From Pseudobacteroides sp. (GTDB lineage: Bacteria > Bacillota > Clostridia > Acetivibrionales > DSM-2933): a DNA stretch of 64,000 nt. A program made the translations under genes and the position numbers. Shown one piece after another: positions 35,617 through 44,620 of this stretch. The notes under the pieces were generated by a model that searched no databases, was not told the DNA's origin, and worked only from the letters and a program-made list of their open reading frames with translations. How positions within the stretch are numbered: position 1 is the stretch's first letter; every line of letters starts with the position of its first letter. The stretch lies in the NCBI RefSeq assembly GCF_036567765.1, contig NZ_DATCTU010000060.1, positions 1-64,000 on the forward strand. Reading direction: 5' to 3'.

Positions 35617-36388
35617 CATAATCAAACCGGAATTCAGAAATTAGCTTTTTAGTGGGCTGTTGATCCCTTGAAGCAAGCCATTTTTTTAGAAAGTCCTGCC
35701 TGGGTGTAATCCGGGCACCTAGTTTTACTTTATAATCCATATAGGGATGGCCCAAATTCCAGAAATGATAGCCATGGTATTGCAAAGTTTTGGCAAGCAG
35801 TACCAATTGAAGCTTTCCGAAATTGTTGTGCTTTTTAGACACCTTATCGCAAAAACCGGTTAAACTGGTGTAGGTAGCACCTATTGCATATCCTATTTCA
35901 CCGGCAATAATTTCATCGTTAGCCGAATCACAAAGTTCAACAGTTACAATTTCAAAGTCCCTTTTTTTATCTTTAATCACATTTAGTCTATGCAATAAAT
36001 CCGCATATTTATGGCTTAACCAGTTGTCTTTATGGTATTTGGATATTTTATCAATAGTATTACCAAGGCTTCCATTCAATCTAACATAATAGCTGTTATT
36101 TATAAAGGCTTTGCTTTCTATAATCTTTTCGACTTTTTTAGATATAATCAGGTTACTCCAGTCAAGTACTGCATAATTGGTCTGAATTTCGGGTAAAAGA
36201 ATTTCCGAGCCTGATACATTAAGGCAAGTGCTGATGAAGCCTGCATACGCACTTTCGATATAGAAATCTTCGGACCAATCATCACTCCAGTATAAATGAA
36301 ATTGTGTGTTTGGATAAATATATGAATACAGTAAATGGGGGTCTAATATATCATCTATTGTTAGGCAGTAAATTTCTGCTTGACTCAT
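35594..36388 (-). CDS. Aat-like acyltransferase (leucyl/phenylalanyl-tRNA-protein transferase family)
   Basis: 264 residues from the ATG at 36388 (AAAGGAGC about 12 nt upstream). The C-terminal half fits the Aat fold: IAGEIGYAIGATYTSLTGF corresponds to the GGLYGVAIG strand, LQLVLLAKTLQYHGYHFWNLGH to the helix and strand before the T-x-H-L-x-S-L-G segment, and VKLGARITPRQDFL to SLGAREIPRxxFL. The N-terminal half keeps YSYIYPNTQFHLYWSDDW, similar to the F-P-W-Y/W-S-P start. Aat adds Leu or Phe to N-termini carrying Arg or Lys and marks them for ClpS/ClpAP. Such genes are typical of Proteobacteria, so a Clostridia member is notable; the function here is uncertain. Confidence 0.6.
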   Translation of the reverse strand: MSQAEIYCLTIDDILDPHLLYSYIYPNTQFHLYWSDDWSEDFYIESAYAGFISTCLNVSGSEILLPEIQTNYAVLDWSNLIISKKVEKIIESKAFINNSYYVRLNGSLGNTIDKISKYHKDNWLSHKYADLLHRLNVIKDKKRDFEIVTVELCDSANDEIIAGEIGYAIGATYTSLTGFCDKVSKKHNNFGKLQLVLLAKTLQYHGYHFWNLGHPYMDYKVKLGARITPRQDFLKKWLASRDQQPTKKLISEFRFDYEFYKELL

Positions 36389-36662
36389 GTTTGTATAATT
36401 GCTCCTTTCGTTGGTGCATGTACTAATAATTGTATAGCAATTAAACAAAATAAACAATGTGGTTCCGGCTCCAGAGATAATATTGATATTTGCATGAGGT
36501 AGCAACTTATCTAATCGCTTTAGTTCACTGTCAGGGAATAATCAATAGAAAAATCTTAGGTGAGATTTACTACAGAAAAGAATTAACTTTTTGATCAGTA
36601 GTTATTTTTTATGCTCTGTGGTATAAATAATTATAAAAAGAAACCGATTTGGGGTGGAAAAT

Positions 36663-37208
36663 ATGAATAAATATATAATCTTACTTAGAGGCATTAATGT
36701 TGGAGGAAAAAACAAAGTGTCAATGAAGGAATTAAAGGAGCTATTTGAGAAAAACGGCTTCTTTAGTGTTATCACATATATAAATAGTGGAAACCTTATC
36801 TTTTCCAGCGAGGATTCTGATGTTGAGTTTTTGAAAAGCAAATGTGAGGAATTGATTTTGGAGAAGTTTAAGCTAGCCATTACTGTAACTGTTATACTGG
36901 CAGATGATCTTTTCGAATCGTTAAGTAATGCACCTAAATGGTGGGATGTTGATAAAGAATCCAAGCATAATGTTTTATTTGTAATACCGCCTATGTCTGT
37001 TGATGAGGTTTTTAAGGAGGTAGGGGAGATCAAGCCTGAATATGAAAAAGTTGGTCATTACGGCAGAGTTATTTTCTGGTCTGCACCAATTAAGACATTC
37101 TCAAGAACACGCTGGTCAAAAATTGTAGGTTCATCCGTATATAACAGCATTACAATTAGGAATTCCAACACGGTAAAGAAAATATTGGAGTTATGTAAAA
37201 AGGTATGA
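36663..37208 (+). CDS. DUF1697 family protein
   Basis: 181 residues from the ATG at 36663, with GGGGTGG 6 nt upstream; the GTG at 36654 overlaps that site and is unlikely. MNKYIILLRGINVGGKNKVSM, the strongly conserved opening of DUF1697 proteins, is followed by ELFEKNGFFSVITYINSGNLIF and a C-terminal FSRTRWSKIVGSSVYNSITIRN, also conserved. The fold is a small alpha/beta protein of unknown function found in many Firmicutes. It stands alone; the cellulase gene begins 71 bp later. Confidence 0.9.
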   Translation: MNKYIILLRGINVGGKNKVSMKELKELFEKNGFFSVITYINSGNLIFSSEDSDVEFLKSKCEELILEKFKLAITVTVILADDLFESLSNAPKWWDVDKESKHNVLFVIPPMSVDEVFKEVGEIKPEYEKVGHYGRVIFWSAPIKTFSRTRWSKIVGSSVYNSITIRNSNTVKKILELCKKV

Positions 37209-37279
37209 GATAATTTGATTAAACAAACATAATCGGAAGGTGGGTGAAACCGCTGCTATCTTGATATGCATCGGTTATT

Positions 37280-39145
37280 ATGCAAAAAAATAAACTAACA
37301 AAAGTGTGCTTAATTATAGTTTTCTCCGTCATGCTAGTATTTGTCGCAGTTGTAGCATACGGCAAGCTTATAAAGGGAGATAAACAAAACATTGCTGAGA
37401 GCAGCAGTGCATTGCCAAGGAGTTTAGACAAATCCCCGGATGTGGTTGAAGAAACGGATAAGCCGCAAGTTGCAACTTCTGAAGCGAGCAAATCAAAATT
37501 AGATTTGGAAATAAAGTTGGGAAACAGCTGGGAAAATGGAGGTAAAAAGTACTCTCAAATTGATGTTGTTGTCAAGAACAACAGTGCAAGTGAAGCATCA
37601 GGATGGAGCGTTGAAATTCCGGTATCAAGCAATGCAAAGGTGGACCAGATTTGGAATGCTGTATATACTTTGAAGAATGAGAAAATAACATTCAAACCTG
37701 CAGAGTTTAATGGAAAGATAGCAGCTAACGGCAATATCGGATTTGGCTGCATATTGGTGGATGCAGGCAGTATTAATTCGTCATTGGCAAAGCTTGACGG
37801 CAAGGTTGGGGATTTGGTGACAGCAGCAACTGGACAGAACAGTGGAAATTTCCAAAATGGCAGCAGTCAACAAAACAACCAGCCTAGCAGTCAGGCAAGC
37901 AGTAGCCCCTTAGAATTGAATGTGAAAGGTGTTCCTCCTCCTACAACTGATGATTGGCTTCATACCAAAGGCAACAAAATATTGGACAAAAACGGTAAAG
38001 AGGTATGGCTCACCGGAGTTAACTGGTTTGGGTACAATACCGGAACCAATGTATTTGACGGACTTTGGGCTGCCGACCTGAATGCATCACTTTCAGCTAT
38101 TGCAGATAGAGGGTTCAACCTGCTTAGAGTGCCAATCTCATCCGAGCTGATACTGCAGTGGGCCGCGGGAAAAGCTCCTGAAGCCAATTTCAATCAAGCG
38201 GCTAATTCATACCTTGTTGGGATGAATAGCCTGAAGATATTCGACTATGTTGTGGGGCAATGCAGGGCAAACGGGATGAAAATCATGATAGATATACACT
38301 CGGCGAAGACTGATGCAATGGGACATATGAAACCGGTTTGGTATGATGGTGAAATGTCGGAGAAGGATTATCTGAATTCATTATCCTGGATGGCAGAGCG
38401 TTATAAATCCGATGATACCATCATTGCCTTTGATTTGAAAAATGAACCTCATGGAAAACCGGATGAAAAGCCTCGTGCCATTTGGAATGATTCAAAGGAC
38501 CCGGATAATTGGAAATACATTGCTGAAAAGGCTGCCAATGCAGTGCTTGCAAAGAATCCCAATGTTCTCATTCTGGTAGAAGGAATAGAGATATATCCGA
38601 TTGATCTTAAAAAGAATTCCGATTATAAATCTACAAATAAGGCAGATTATTATTTTAACTGGTGGGGCGGCAACTTAAGGGGTGTAAAGGATTACCCCAT
38701 TGACTTGGGCAAAAACCAGGATCAACTGGTGTATTCACCCCATGATTACGGACCTTCAGTTTTTGAGCAGCCCTGGTTTAAAAGCGGCTACACCTATGAC
38801 AGCTTGTATAAAGATTGCTGGAAAGACAATTGGATGTACATACATGAAAAGAACACCGCACCTCTATTAATAGGAGAATGGGGAGGCTTCATGAAAGAAC
38901 CCAACCTTACCTGGATGACACACTTAAGGAAATTGATAAAGACCAATAAGCTTAATCACACCTTTTGGTGTTTTAATTCCAATTCGGGAGATACCGGAGG
39001 TCTTGTACTTGGAGACTTTGTTACATGGGATGAACAAAAGTATAAATTTGTAAAAGATGTTTTATGGCAGAAGAATGGCAAGTTTGTTGGGCTTGATCAT
39101 AAAATACCCCTTGGTAAGAACGGAATTACATTGAGCAGTTATTAG
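37280..39145 (+). CDS. Secreted or membrane-anchored GH5 cellulase with an N-terminal CBM2-like module
   Basis: 621 residues. A basic N-terminus and a hydrophobic segment (about 8-28) form a signal peptide or anchor. Residues 70-185 form a beta-sandwich with [21 protein letters not shown] and SGWSVEIPV, a CBM2-like cellulose-binding pattern; a Ser/Gln/Asn linker follows. The GH5 domain (about 220-615) has the acid/base Glu389 in LKNEPHG and nucleophile Glu533 in IGEWGGF. It hydrolyses beta-1,4-glucan. No dockerin or SLH domain is seen, so it is a free or anchored enzyme, not a cellulosome subunit. The start lacks a strong ribosome binding site (GAAGGTGG is over 30 nt away), so the exact start is uncertain. 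Confidence 0.92.
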   Translation: MQKNKLTKVCLIIVFSVMLVFVAVVAYGKLIKGDKQNIAESSSALPRSLDKSPDVVEETDKPQVATSEASKSKLDLEIKLGNSWENGGKKYSQIDVVVKNNSASEASGWSVEIPVSSNAKVDQIWNAVYTLKNEKITFKPAEFNGKIAANGNIGFGCILVDAGSINSSLAKLDGKVGDLVTAATGQNSGNFQNGSSQQNNQPSSQASSSPLELNVKGVPPPTTDDWLHTKGNKILDKNGKEVWLTGVNWFGYNTGTNVFDGLWAADLNASLSAIADRGFNLLRVPISSELILQWAAGKAPEANFNQAANSYLVGMNSLKIFDYVVGQCRANGMKIMIDIHSAKTDAMGHMKPVWYDGEMSEKDYLNSLSWMAERYKSDDTIIAFDLKNEPHGKPDEKPRAIWNDSKDPDNWKYIAEKAANAVLAKNPNVLILVEGIEIYPIDLKKNSDYKSTNKADYYFNWWGGNLRGVKDYPIDLGKNQDQLVYSPHDYGPSVFEQPWFKSGYTYDSLYKDCWKDNWMYIHEKNTAPLLIGEWGGFMKEPNLTWMTHLRKLIKTNKLNHTFWCFNSNSGDTGGLVLGDFVTWDEQKYKFVKDVLWQKNGKFVGLDHKIPLGKNGITLSSY

Positions 39146-39181
39146 AGCTGAATGCAGACCGGAGTAAATAAAGGCAGAGTA

Positions 39182-39254
39182 AAAATTGCTTGCGATTTTG
39201 CAACCTTGGTGTTGTTGTTAGAAATTGTGGTGAATCATACATCACAATTTCTTA
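39182..39254 (-). repeat. Dispersed two-hairpin repeat, copy 2
   Basis: Reverse orientation. AAAATTGCTTGCGATTTTGCAACCTTG is followed by GTTGT and the hairpin GAAATTGTGGTGA...ATCACAATTTC. Same arrangement as the copies at 53769 and 57200. It lies between the cellulase and fprA and may end cellulase transcription. A 61-codon frame covering it (39152-39337) is not considered a gene. Confidence 0.75.
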
Positions 39255-39271
39255 TTTTTTTGCCTGAAATT

Positions 39272-39313
39272 ATGACTATGGTCACAGTTTTATTTTGGAA
39301 TACGGTGTATGAT
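39272..39313 (+). promoter_or_regulatory. fprA promoter with Crp/Fnr-type inverted repeat
   Basis: ATGAC-TATG-GTCAC at 39272-39285 (four of five arm positions paired), 22 nt, then TATGAT at 39308-39313. The centre lies near -41.5 from the expected start. The TATG spacer is identical to that of the asr site, and the spacing is identical to the hcp and asr promoters. Confidence 0.6.
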
Positions 39314-39369
39314 TTAATCAAGGTTAAGGAAAAGTAACAGTAAAAACTGTTTATAAGGAGGATTAAATC

Positions 39370-40605
39370 ATGGATGCGATAAAGATTTCAAATAATATAT
39401 TTTGGGTAGGAAAAGTTGATGACAGAAAGGTTCCTTTTCACCGATTAGTTTTAGAGAGAGGTACCACATATAACAGCTATCTTTTAAATACAGAAAAGCC
39501 GACTGTTATTGATACAGTGGATATCGCTTATGGAAAGGAATATGTAGACAATCTGAGTAAGGTTATTAACCCTGAAAGCATCGAATATATAGTTATCAAT
39601 CATGTTGAGCCCGATCATGCAGGTGCATTGCCTGCACTGGCAGCAAAAGCGAAAAAGGCCAGGATAGTTACAACAGCTACCGCAGCAGAGCTATTAAAAG
39701 ATATGTTCAGGCTTCATCAGCGAGAGTTTGTTATTATAAAGGACGGAGATACCCTGGACATCGGGGGAAAAACGCTAAAATTTTTCGAAACCCCTTATTT
39801 GCATACCGAAGAGACAATGATTACTTATGCAGTTGAAGACAAGGTACTGTTTCCCTGCGACATATTCAGTACTCATATAGCCAATTATGAACTGTTTAAC
39901 GATCTGGCAAAGGGTGAATATATAGAGGATTTCAAGGTTTACTACAGGCTCATTATGGCTCCTCATAGGCCTTATGTGAGGCAAATGCTTGATAAGGTCA
40001 GAGATTTGGACATAAAGATGATTGCACCTTCTCATGGGTATATTCTTCGTGAGAATGCCGAAACCTTTATAAAGATGTATGATGAGATGAGTTCTTTAAA
40101 TGATCAGAGACAGTCTAAGAAAGTAACCATCGTGTATTCAACCATGACAGGAAATACAACCAAAGTTGCTCAAAAACTTGCACAGGGGCTTGAAGAAACA
40201 GGTGTGGATGCTTATGTTTTCAACTTGAAGAATGCCGATGCAGATGAGGTTAAAAAGCGGATTATGGAGAGTGACGGGTTACTTGTGGGAAGCTCCACCA
40301 AATATGCAGATATGGTAGGAAATGTGGAAGAGCTTCTTAAGTCCTTTGAAGGGGATGCAGGAAAAAACAAAACGGCAGCAGCTTTTGGTTCATACGGTTG
40401 GAGTGGTGAGGCTATTATGCATATAGAGGATTACCTCCAAAAAGCAGGATTTAAAGTAATAAATCAAAAGTACCTGATTGGAAGTACAGGTGTTGATATA
40501 CCCCTATTTCCCCTGAGAGTTAAATTTGCTCGAGAAGAAGGCATGAGCATTGCAGAAGAGGCGGGCAGGGTATTTGGAGAACAGGTGTTGACACAGGATG
40601 CATAA
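39370..40605 (+). CDS. fprA: Flavodiiron protein (NO/O2 reductase)
   Basis: 411 residues: a beta-lactamase-like diiron domain (1-250) and a flavodoxin domain (about 255-405). Diiron ligands are in place: H78-x-E80-x-D82-H83 (HVEPDHAG), H145 (LHTEETM), D164 (CDIFSTH) and H222 (PSHGYI). The FMN-phosphate loop is YSTMTGNTTKVA. These enzymes reduce oxygen to water or NO to N2O in the cytoplasm using rubredoxin or reduced flavin donors. AAGGAGG lies before the ATG. ric follows 46 bp later with no terminator between, so they form an operon for oxygen and nitrosative stress, closed by a hairpin at 41401-41433. The promoter has a Crp/Fnr-type site shared with hcp and asr. Confidence 0.96.
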   Translation: MDAIKISNNIFWVGKVDDRKVPFHRLVLERGTTYNSYLLNTEKPTVIDTVDIAYGKEYVDNLSKVINPESIEYIVINHVEPDHAGALPALAAKAKKARIVTTATAAELLKDMFRLHQREFVIIKDGDTLDIGGKTLKFFETPYLHTEETMITYAVEDKVLFPCDIFSTHIANYELFNDLAKGEYIEDFKVYYRLIMAPHRPYVRQMLDKVRDLDIKMIAPSHGYILRENAETFIKMYDEMSSLNDQRQSKKVTIVYSTMTGNTTKVAQKLAQGLEETGVDAYVFNLKNADADEVKKRIMESDGLLVGSSTKYADMVGNVEELLKSFEGDAGKNKTAAAFGSYGWSGEAIMHIEDYLQKAGFKVINQKYLIGSTGVDIPLFPLRVKFAREEGMSIAEEAGRVFGEQVLTQDA

Positions 40606-40651
40606 AATCTAAAGGGATGTTAATTCGTAAAGCTGAAAGAGAGGGATTAAA

Positions 40652-41368
40652 GTGAATAGATTTAATGTTTTACAAAGTATTGGAGAGATTGTATCAATCA
40701 TGCCAAAAGCAAGTGAAGTTTTTAAAGAGTATAATATTGATTTCTGCTGTGGAGGAAATAGACCGCTGTCGGAGGCAATCAGGGAGCAGAAGCTCAATGA
40801 TCGCGAAGTAATTAGTAAGCTGGATCAGGCATACGAGGCAACCAATAAGCTTCAAAATCAAGCGGACTTTAGGAAAATGTCTTCTAGTAAACTTATTGAT
40901 TATATAATCAGCAAGCATCATTCCTATCTGAAAAAAATGCTTCCTGAACTTGGTGAGCTTACAGCAAAAATATTGAGGGTTCATGGACCAAGTCATAGTG
41001 ATCTTTTCAAGGTTCATAAGTTGTTTCATACTTTAAAGACCGAATTGGAGCAGCATTTGATAAAAGAAGAGGAGATTTTGTTCCCGATGATCAAGGAGTA
41101 TGATGCCAGCCCATCGAAAGAGATGCTTGGAAGGATCAACAAAGTGATGAAGGAAACGGAAGACGAACATGAGACAGCAGGAGGAGTCCTTAAAGAGCTT
41201 AGAAAGATAACAGAGGAATACAAAGTGCCGGAGGATGGCTGCAGCACGTATTGCAGGACTTTTGACAAGCTGCAGGAGCTTGAAACTGACTTGTTTGAAC
41301 ATATCCACCTGGAGAACAATATTTTGTTTAAACAATTGGGGTTGGAGCTTAATGGAATAAAATCCTAG
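40652..41368 (+). CDS. ric: Iron-sulfur cluster repair di-iron protein (Ric/ScdA/YtfE)
   Basis: 238 residues beginning with GTG, with GAGAGGGA 7 nt upstream. The N-terminal ScdA domain has the signature DFCCGGNRPLSEA (residues about 30-42). The hemerythrin-like domain (about 75-230) has diiron His/Glu ligands in SKHHSYL, FKVHKLFHT, EQHLIKEEEILFP and DEHETAGG plus HIHLENNILF. Ric supplies iron to repair [Fe-S] clusters damaged by NO or peroxide. It shares the operon and promoter of fprA, matching joint NO removal and repair. All metal ligands appear present. A clear terminator follows. Confidence 0.95.
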   Translation: MNRFNVLQSIGEIVSIMPKASEVFKEYNIDFCCGGNRPLSEAIREQKLNDREVISKLDQAYEATNKLQNQADFRKMSSSKLIDYIISKHHSYLKKMLPELGELTAKILRVHGPSHSDLFKVHKLFHTLKTELEQHLIKEEEILFPMIKEYDASPSKEMLGRINKVMKETEDEHETAGGVLKELRKITEEYKVPEDGCSTYCRTFDKLQELETDLFEHIHLENNILFKQLGLELNGIKS

Positions 41369-41400
41369 TAAGCGTTATAAGACAATACGAAATTAAAAAG

Positions 41401-41433
41401 GCATGGGTTAATTAATAAGGCCCATGTTTTTTT
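41401..41433 (+). terminator. Terminator of fprA-ric
   Basis: CATGGG at 41402-41407 pairs with CCCATG at 41421-41426, followed by a run of seven to eight T residues. Classical intrinsic terminator 33 bp after ric. Confidence 0.85.
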
Positions 41434-41436
41434 ATT

Positions 41437-41512
41437 GCTTAGGAAATTATGGTGCATGCCACACCACAATTTCTTACAATTATAGAGCTTGCAAAATCCC
41501 AAGAGATTTTGT
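41437..41512 (+). repeat. Dispersed two-hairpin repeat, copy 3
   Basis: Forward orientation: GGAAATTATGGTGCATGCC followed by ACACCACAATTTCTTA (first hairpin), a divergent middle, then GCTTGCAAAATCCCAAGAGATTTTG (second hairpin). It lies immediately after the fprA-ric terminator, before the ABC-2 permease gene. Confidence 0.7.
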
Positions 41513-41616
41513 TATATATAGTATGTCAAATGAAATAATTTTTAAAATTTGTAACAATTGACCCACTTAATACGAATAAATAATGAAAACCTGAGCAGGG
41601 GGGTGTGTGATTTAAT

Positions 41617-42762
41617 ATGCTTATAAAGCTTTGTGGCTTTGAGATCAAGAGTCAGCTTAAAAGTGTTACATTTTATGTGTTTGTGCTGCTTACCGCATTA
41701 TTTGTTTTCAGCCAGATGGGAAGCTTTGAAAGATGGTCAAAGCATCCCGATTCTATTAAAAAAACAGAGCAGCTAAAGAACCAGATGCCTTATGTAAAGG
41801 AAGGCTTTGTTGACAAAGAGGTAGAAATTCAGAAGGGTGTGTATGACTTTCTTTCCAGGGCTGCAAGTACAAAAAAGATTATGGTCACCAAAGGGTTTAT
41901 CAACAAGGATAAGGTGCTTGCCGACAAACAGGTGGAACTTATTAAAGAAGCAATGGTTAAGATATCTCCAAACGGTAAGTCTATCAGCCAAAGGTCCGAT
42001 ATGGTTCTCACTATGGAGGAATTTGAAAAGGTTTTGGATAAACTTGATGACGATCTCGGAGGTAATTCTGTATTTACCAAGGAACACCGAGAATTCTTTA
42101 TACCTACTCCAAAATCTTATGAGGAACTTTCAGCAGAGGAAAAACGCATAATCGATCTCGGTTTTACACCCCTTGCAGCACAATTGTTTGCAGACTATTA
42201 CGGTATCGCTCTTGCAATGCTGACTGTCTTTCTTGCAGCGTTCATATTCTACCGTGACAAAAGAAGCCGTATTTTAGAGCTGGTTTGCAGTCGTCCTGCA
42301 AGCGGTATCAATTATGTGTTATCAAAGTTCCTGGGAACATGCATTCCTATATTTGCCAGCATTATGCTTGTAGCAGCAATACCGACTTTTTTTGCGGTAA
42401 AAATGAAACTGGATGGATTCGATGTGCATATCTTTACTTACTTTTCCACATTTGCCATATGGCTTTTTCCAACTGTCATGCTAATTGTGTCCCTTGCAAT
42501 GCTGGTTTCAATCCTTATAAACAATTCTATACTGCCAATTGCTGTACAGTTTTTGGTTTTTGCATCATCCATATGGCCTTTGCACGGCGATTACAGCCTG
42601 TACAAGGTGTTTATCCGCCACAATACCATGGAACCCCTTGCAAACCCTCAGGCGTTTTATATGAACAGAATATTTATATTATTGATGTCTATAATTTTTA
42701 CTCTCATAACCGCTTGGCTTTGGGAGCTGAAGAGGAGGCGCATAGGTGAACGGATTAAGTAA
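41617..42762 (+). CDS. ABC-2 type transporter permease
   Basis: 381 residues. One membrane helix near residues 18-35, then a long extracellular loop (about 40-190), then five helices (about 193-212, 235-255, 272-295, 300-325, 345-365), the usual layout of ABC-2 permeases with a large outer domain (NatB/YhaP type). The substrate is unknown. GGGGGGTGTG precedes the ATG. The next gene overlaps its end by 17 bp and also is a membrane protein, so the pair probably forms a heterodimeric channel. No ATPase gene lies nearby in the window, which is unusual; it must be supplied from elsewhere or has been lost. Confidence 0.75.
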   Translation: MLIKLCGFEIKSQLKSVTFYVFVLLTALFVFSQMGSFERWSKHPDSIKKTEQLKNQMPYVKEGFVDKEVEIQKGVYDFLSRAASTKKIMVTKGFINKDKVLADKQVELIKEAMVKISPNGKSISQRSDMVLTMEEFEKVLDKLDDDLGGNSVFTKEHREFFIPTPKSYEELSAEEKRIIDLGFTPLAAQLFADYYGIALAMLTVFLAAFIFYRDKRSRILELVCSRPASGINYVLSKFLGTCIPIFASIMLVAAIPTFFAVKMKLDGFDVHIFTYFSTFAIWLFPTVMLIVSLAMLVSILINNSILPIAVQFLVFASSIWPLHGDYSLYKVFIRHNTMEPLANPQAFYMNRIFILLMSIIFTLITAWLWELKRRRIGERIK

Positions 42763-43396
42763 AGGCATGCTTTGGTACAATCTCAGACTGCTGCCCAAAA
42801 TAAGCCTCATAGTTTCAGCAGCGTCAATTGTTATCATACAAATATTTTTTAGCCTTAAGATGGTTGATTTTAGGGTAATGGCCAATATCGGAGAAATTTT
42901 TGTTTCACTTCTTGGCATAATTCTCATTCCAGGACTTGCATTCATAGAAGATAATTCAGGCTTAAGGGAAACTGTTTACTCAAAAGCCGTTACTCCTGTT
43001 ATCCCGGCTGCCATCAGATTAGTTTATACAGTTATAGTTCTGCTTTTAGGGGTAGCAACTTTTGCAGGGATTGCTGTTCTACAGGAAAGTGTGTTTGATG
43101 AGCTATCAATAATAATAGGTGTATTTATTTCTGCATTTATAATGGGGGCTGCCGGATACATTATGGGCAGTTTTACTGGAAATATTGCACTTTCTTATCT
43201 GGTGCCCTTTGCATATTATTGCTTTGAGTTTTTATCAAAGGGGAGGTATACCAAGGATTTCTACTTATTTAGCCTGCAAAGAGGGTATCTGGCAGAGGAA
43301 AAATGGGTTCTCCTGGCAATTGGAGTTTTGTTTATTGCAGTAAGCTTACTGTATACAGGAAATTCAACTAGGAGATCTATATTTGTACACAATTGA
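42746..43396 (+). CDS. Second ABC-2-like membrane subunit
   Basis: 216 residues with six membrane helices (about 17-34, 44-63, 84-105, 117-140, 147-165, 186-204), starting at a GTG that overlaps the preceding permease gene by 17 bp. AGGAGGCG stands before the GTG. Length and helix pattern fit the second permease half of an ABC-2 exporter, with the VYSKAVTPVIPAAIRL coupling-helix-like segment. It ends the operon. No motif identifies the cargo. Confidence 0.65.
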   Translation: MNGLSKGMLWYNLRLLPKISLIVSAASIVIIQIFFSLKMVDFRVMANIGEIFVSLLGIILIPGLAFIEDNSGLRETVYSKAVTPVIPAAIRLVYTVIVLLLGVATFAGIAVLQESVFDELSIIIGVFISAFIMGAAGYIMGSFTGNIALSYLVPFAYYCFEFLSKGRYTKDFYLFSLQRGYLAEEKWVLLAIGVLFIAVSLLYTGNSTRRSIFVHN

Positions 43397-43463
43397 CTAT
43401 TGTAATATAATATTGTAGGTAATATACTCCTAAACAAAAGATTAAAGTACAAGGGAAAATACT

Positions 43464-44435
43464 ATGAATAAAAGTTTTGAAAAAATAATTCTTAATTCAA
43501 CCGATTCAAGAGAATTATATGAAATTGAAGAAATACAGGACCTATGGGGAGGTTATGGCAAAATACTGCGATATGGGCTTATTGGCTCGGACATGAAAAG
43601 CGTTGTGGTAAAAAACGTATGCCTGCCTAAAAACCCAAAGAAATCCCGGGGTGGAGATATTTCATTTCAAAGAAAGCTGAAATCTTACAAGGTGGAAATG
43701 GCTTTTTATAAAAATTGGAGTGAAAAATGTGAAAATGATTGCAGAGTACCTAAATGGTATGCCTTTGAATGGCAGAATGATGAATTTTTAATGGTTTTAG
43801 AAGACCTTGACGCGGCAGGGTTTAAAAAGAGAAAAAGAAGTGTGGCATGGAATGAGATTAAAGTTTGCTTAAAATGGCTGGCTCACTTTCATGCAACCTT
43901 TATGGGTGAGAAGCCTGAAAATTTATGGACACAGGGCACTTATTGGCATTTGGAAACCCGCCCTGACGAATTAAAGGCTTTAAGTGATACTATATTAAAA
44001 GGTGCAGCAAAAGCCATAGACAGAAAGCTTAATAACTGTCGCTTTAAAACCTTTGTTCATGGTGATGCAAAGCTTCAAAACTTCTGTTTTTCCGAGGATG
44101 GAAACAGCGTAGCAGCAGTAGACTTCCAATATGTTGGAGGAGGTTGCGGCATGAAGGATGTAGCGTATTTTGTTGACAGCTGTCTTTATGAAGATGAATG
44201 TGAAAGCTGGGAAGCCGACGTTCTAGCTTTTTATTTTGAAGAGCTAAAAAGTGCGTTAAAAATGAAACAAAAGGATGTTGACCTTGTGTCACTGGAAAAT
44301 GAATGGCGTGAATTATATCATGTGGCATGGACAGACTTTTATCGCTTTCTAAAAGGCTGGGCTCCAGGACATTATGAAAGCCGGTATAGCGAGCGGATTG
44401 CCCGTAAAGTCATCGGCAGTATAAATATAAGCTGA
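43464..44435 (+). CDS. Phosphotransferase-like protein (ecdysteroid kinase / APH superfamily)
   Basis: 323 residues with a kinase-like fold of the aminoglycoside phosphotransferase group. Catalytic loop [12 protein letters not shown] (H-G-D-x-x-x-x-N, about 196-207) and metal-binding [18 protein letters not shown] (D-F-Q, about 220) are intact, as are an N-terminal VVVKN (ATP-binding lysine) and VLEDLDA hinge. It phosphorylates a small hydroxylated molecule; the DUF1679/ecdysteroid-kinase-like pattern suggests an alcohol substrate, but this cannot be proven. AAGGGAA before the ATG. Separate unit. Weakly related to aminoglycoside resistance enzymes, yet resistance should not be assumed. Confidence 0.8.
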   Translation: MNKSFEKIILNSTDSRELYEIEEIQDLWGGYGKILRYGLIGSDMKSVVVKNVCLPKNPKKSRGGDISFQRKLKSYKVEMAFYKNWSEKCENDCRVPKWYAFEWQNDEFLMVLEDLDAAGFKKRKRSVAWNEIKVCLKWLAHFHATFMGEKPENLWTQGTYWHLETRPDELKALSDTILKGAAKAIDRKLNNCRFKTFVHGDAKLQNFCFSEDGNSVAAVDFQYVGGGCGMKDVAYFVDSCLYEDECESWEADVLAFYFEELKSALKMKQKDVDLVSLENEWRELYHVAWTDFYRFLKGWAPGHYESRYSERIARKVIGSINIS

Positions 44436-44572
44436 GAAATGCAAAATCTATATTGATATATTTATGCAGGAGTTTAGATGACAAGGAAATTGGTTCATGT
44501 TCGCTGAAAGTGCCTTATTGAATTTTTTATGCTATAATGATATCATATCGATTATTGACAAAAGCATAAAAA

Positions 44573-44603
44573 ATCAAGGTTGCAAAACCACTTTGTGATT
44601 TTG
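44573..44603 (+). repeat. Dispersed repeat, partial copy 4
   Basis: Only the second hairpin remains: TCAAGGTTGCAAAACCACTTTGTGATTTTG. It ends 17 bp before the following start codon, just upstream of the GAGGAGG site. Confidence 0.45.
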
Positions 44604-44620
44604 TAAAGAGGAGGATCAGC

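Noticed and set aside
39152..39337. 61-codon frame after the cellulase
   Set aside because: It lies across a copy of the dispersed repeat and the fprA promoter and resembles no protein.
43464..44435. Aminoglycoside resistance gene
   Set aside because: The kinase-like fold is shared, but residues fit the ecdysteroid-kinase/DUF1679-like group and there is no resistance context.
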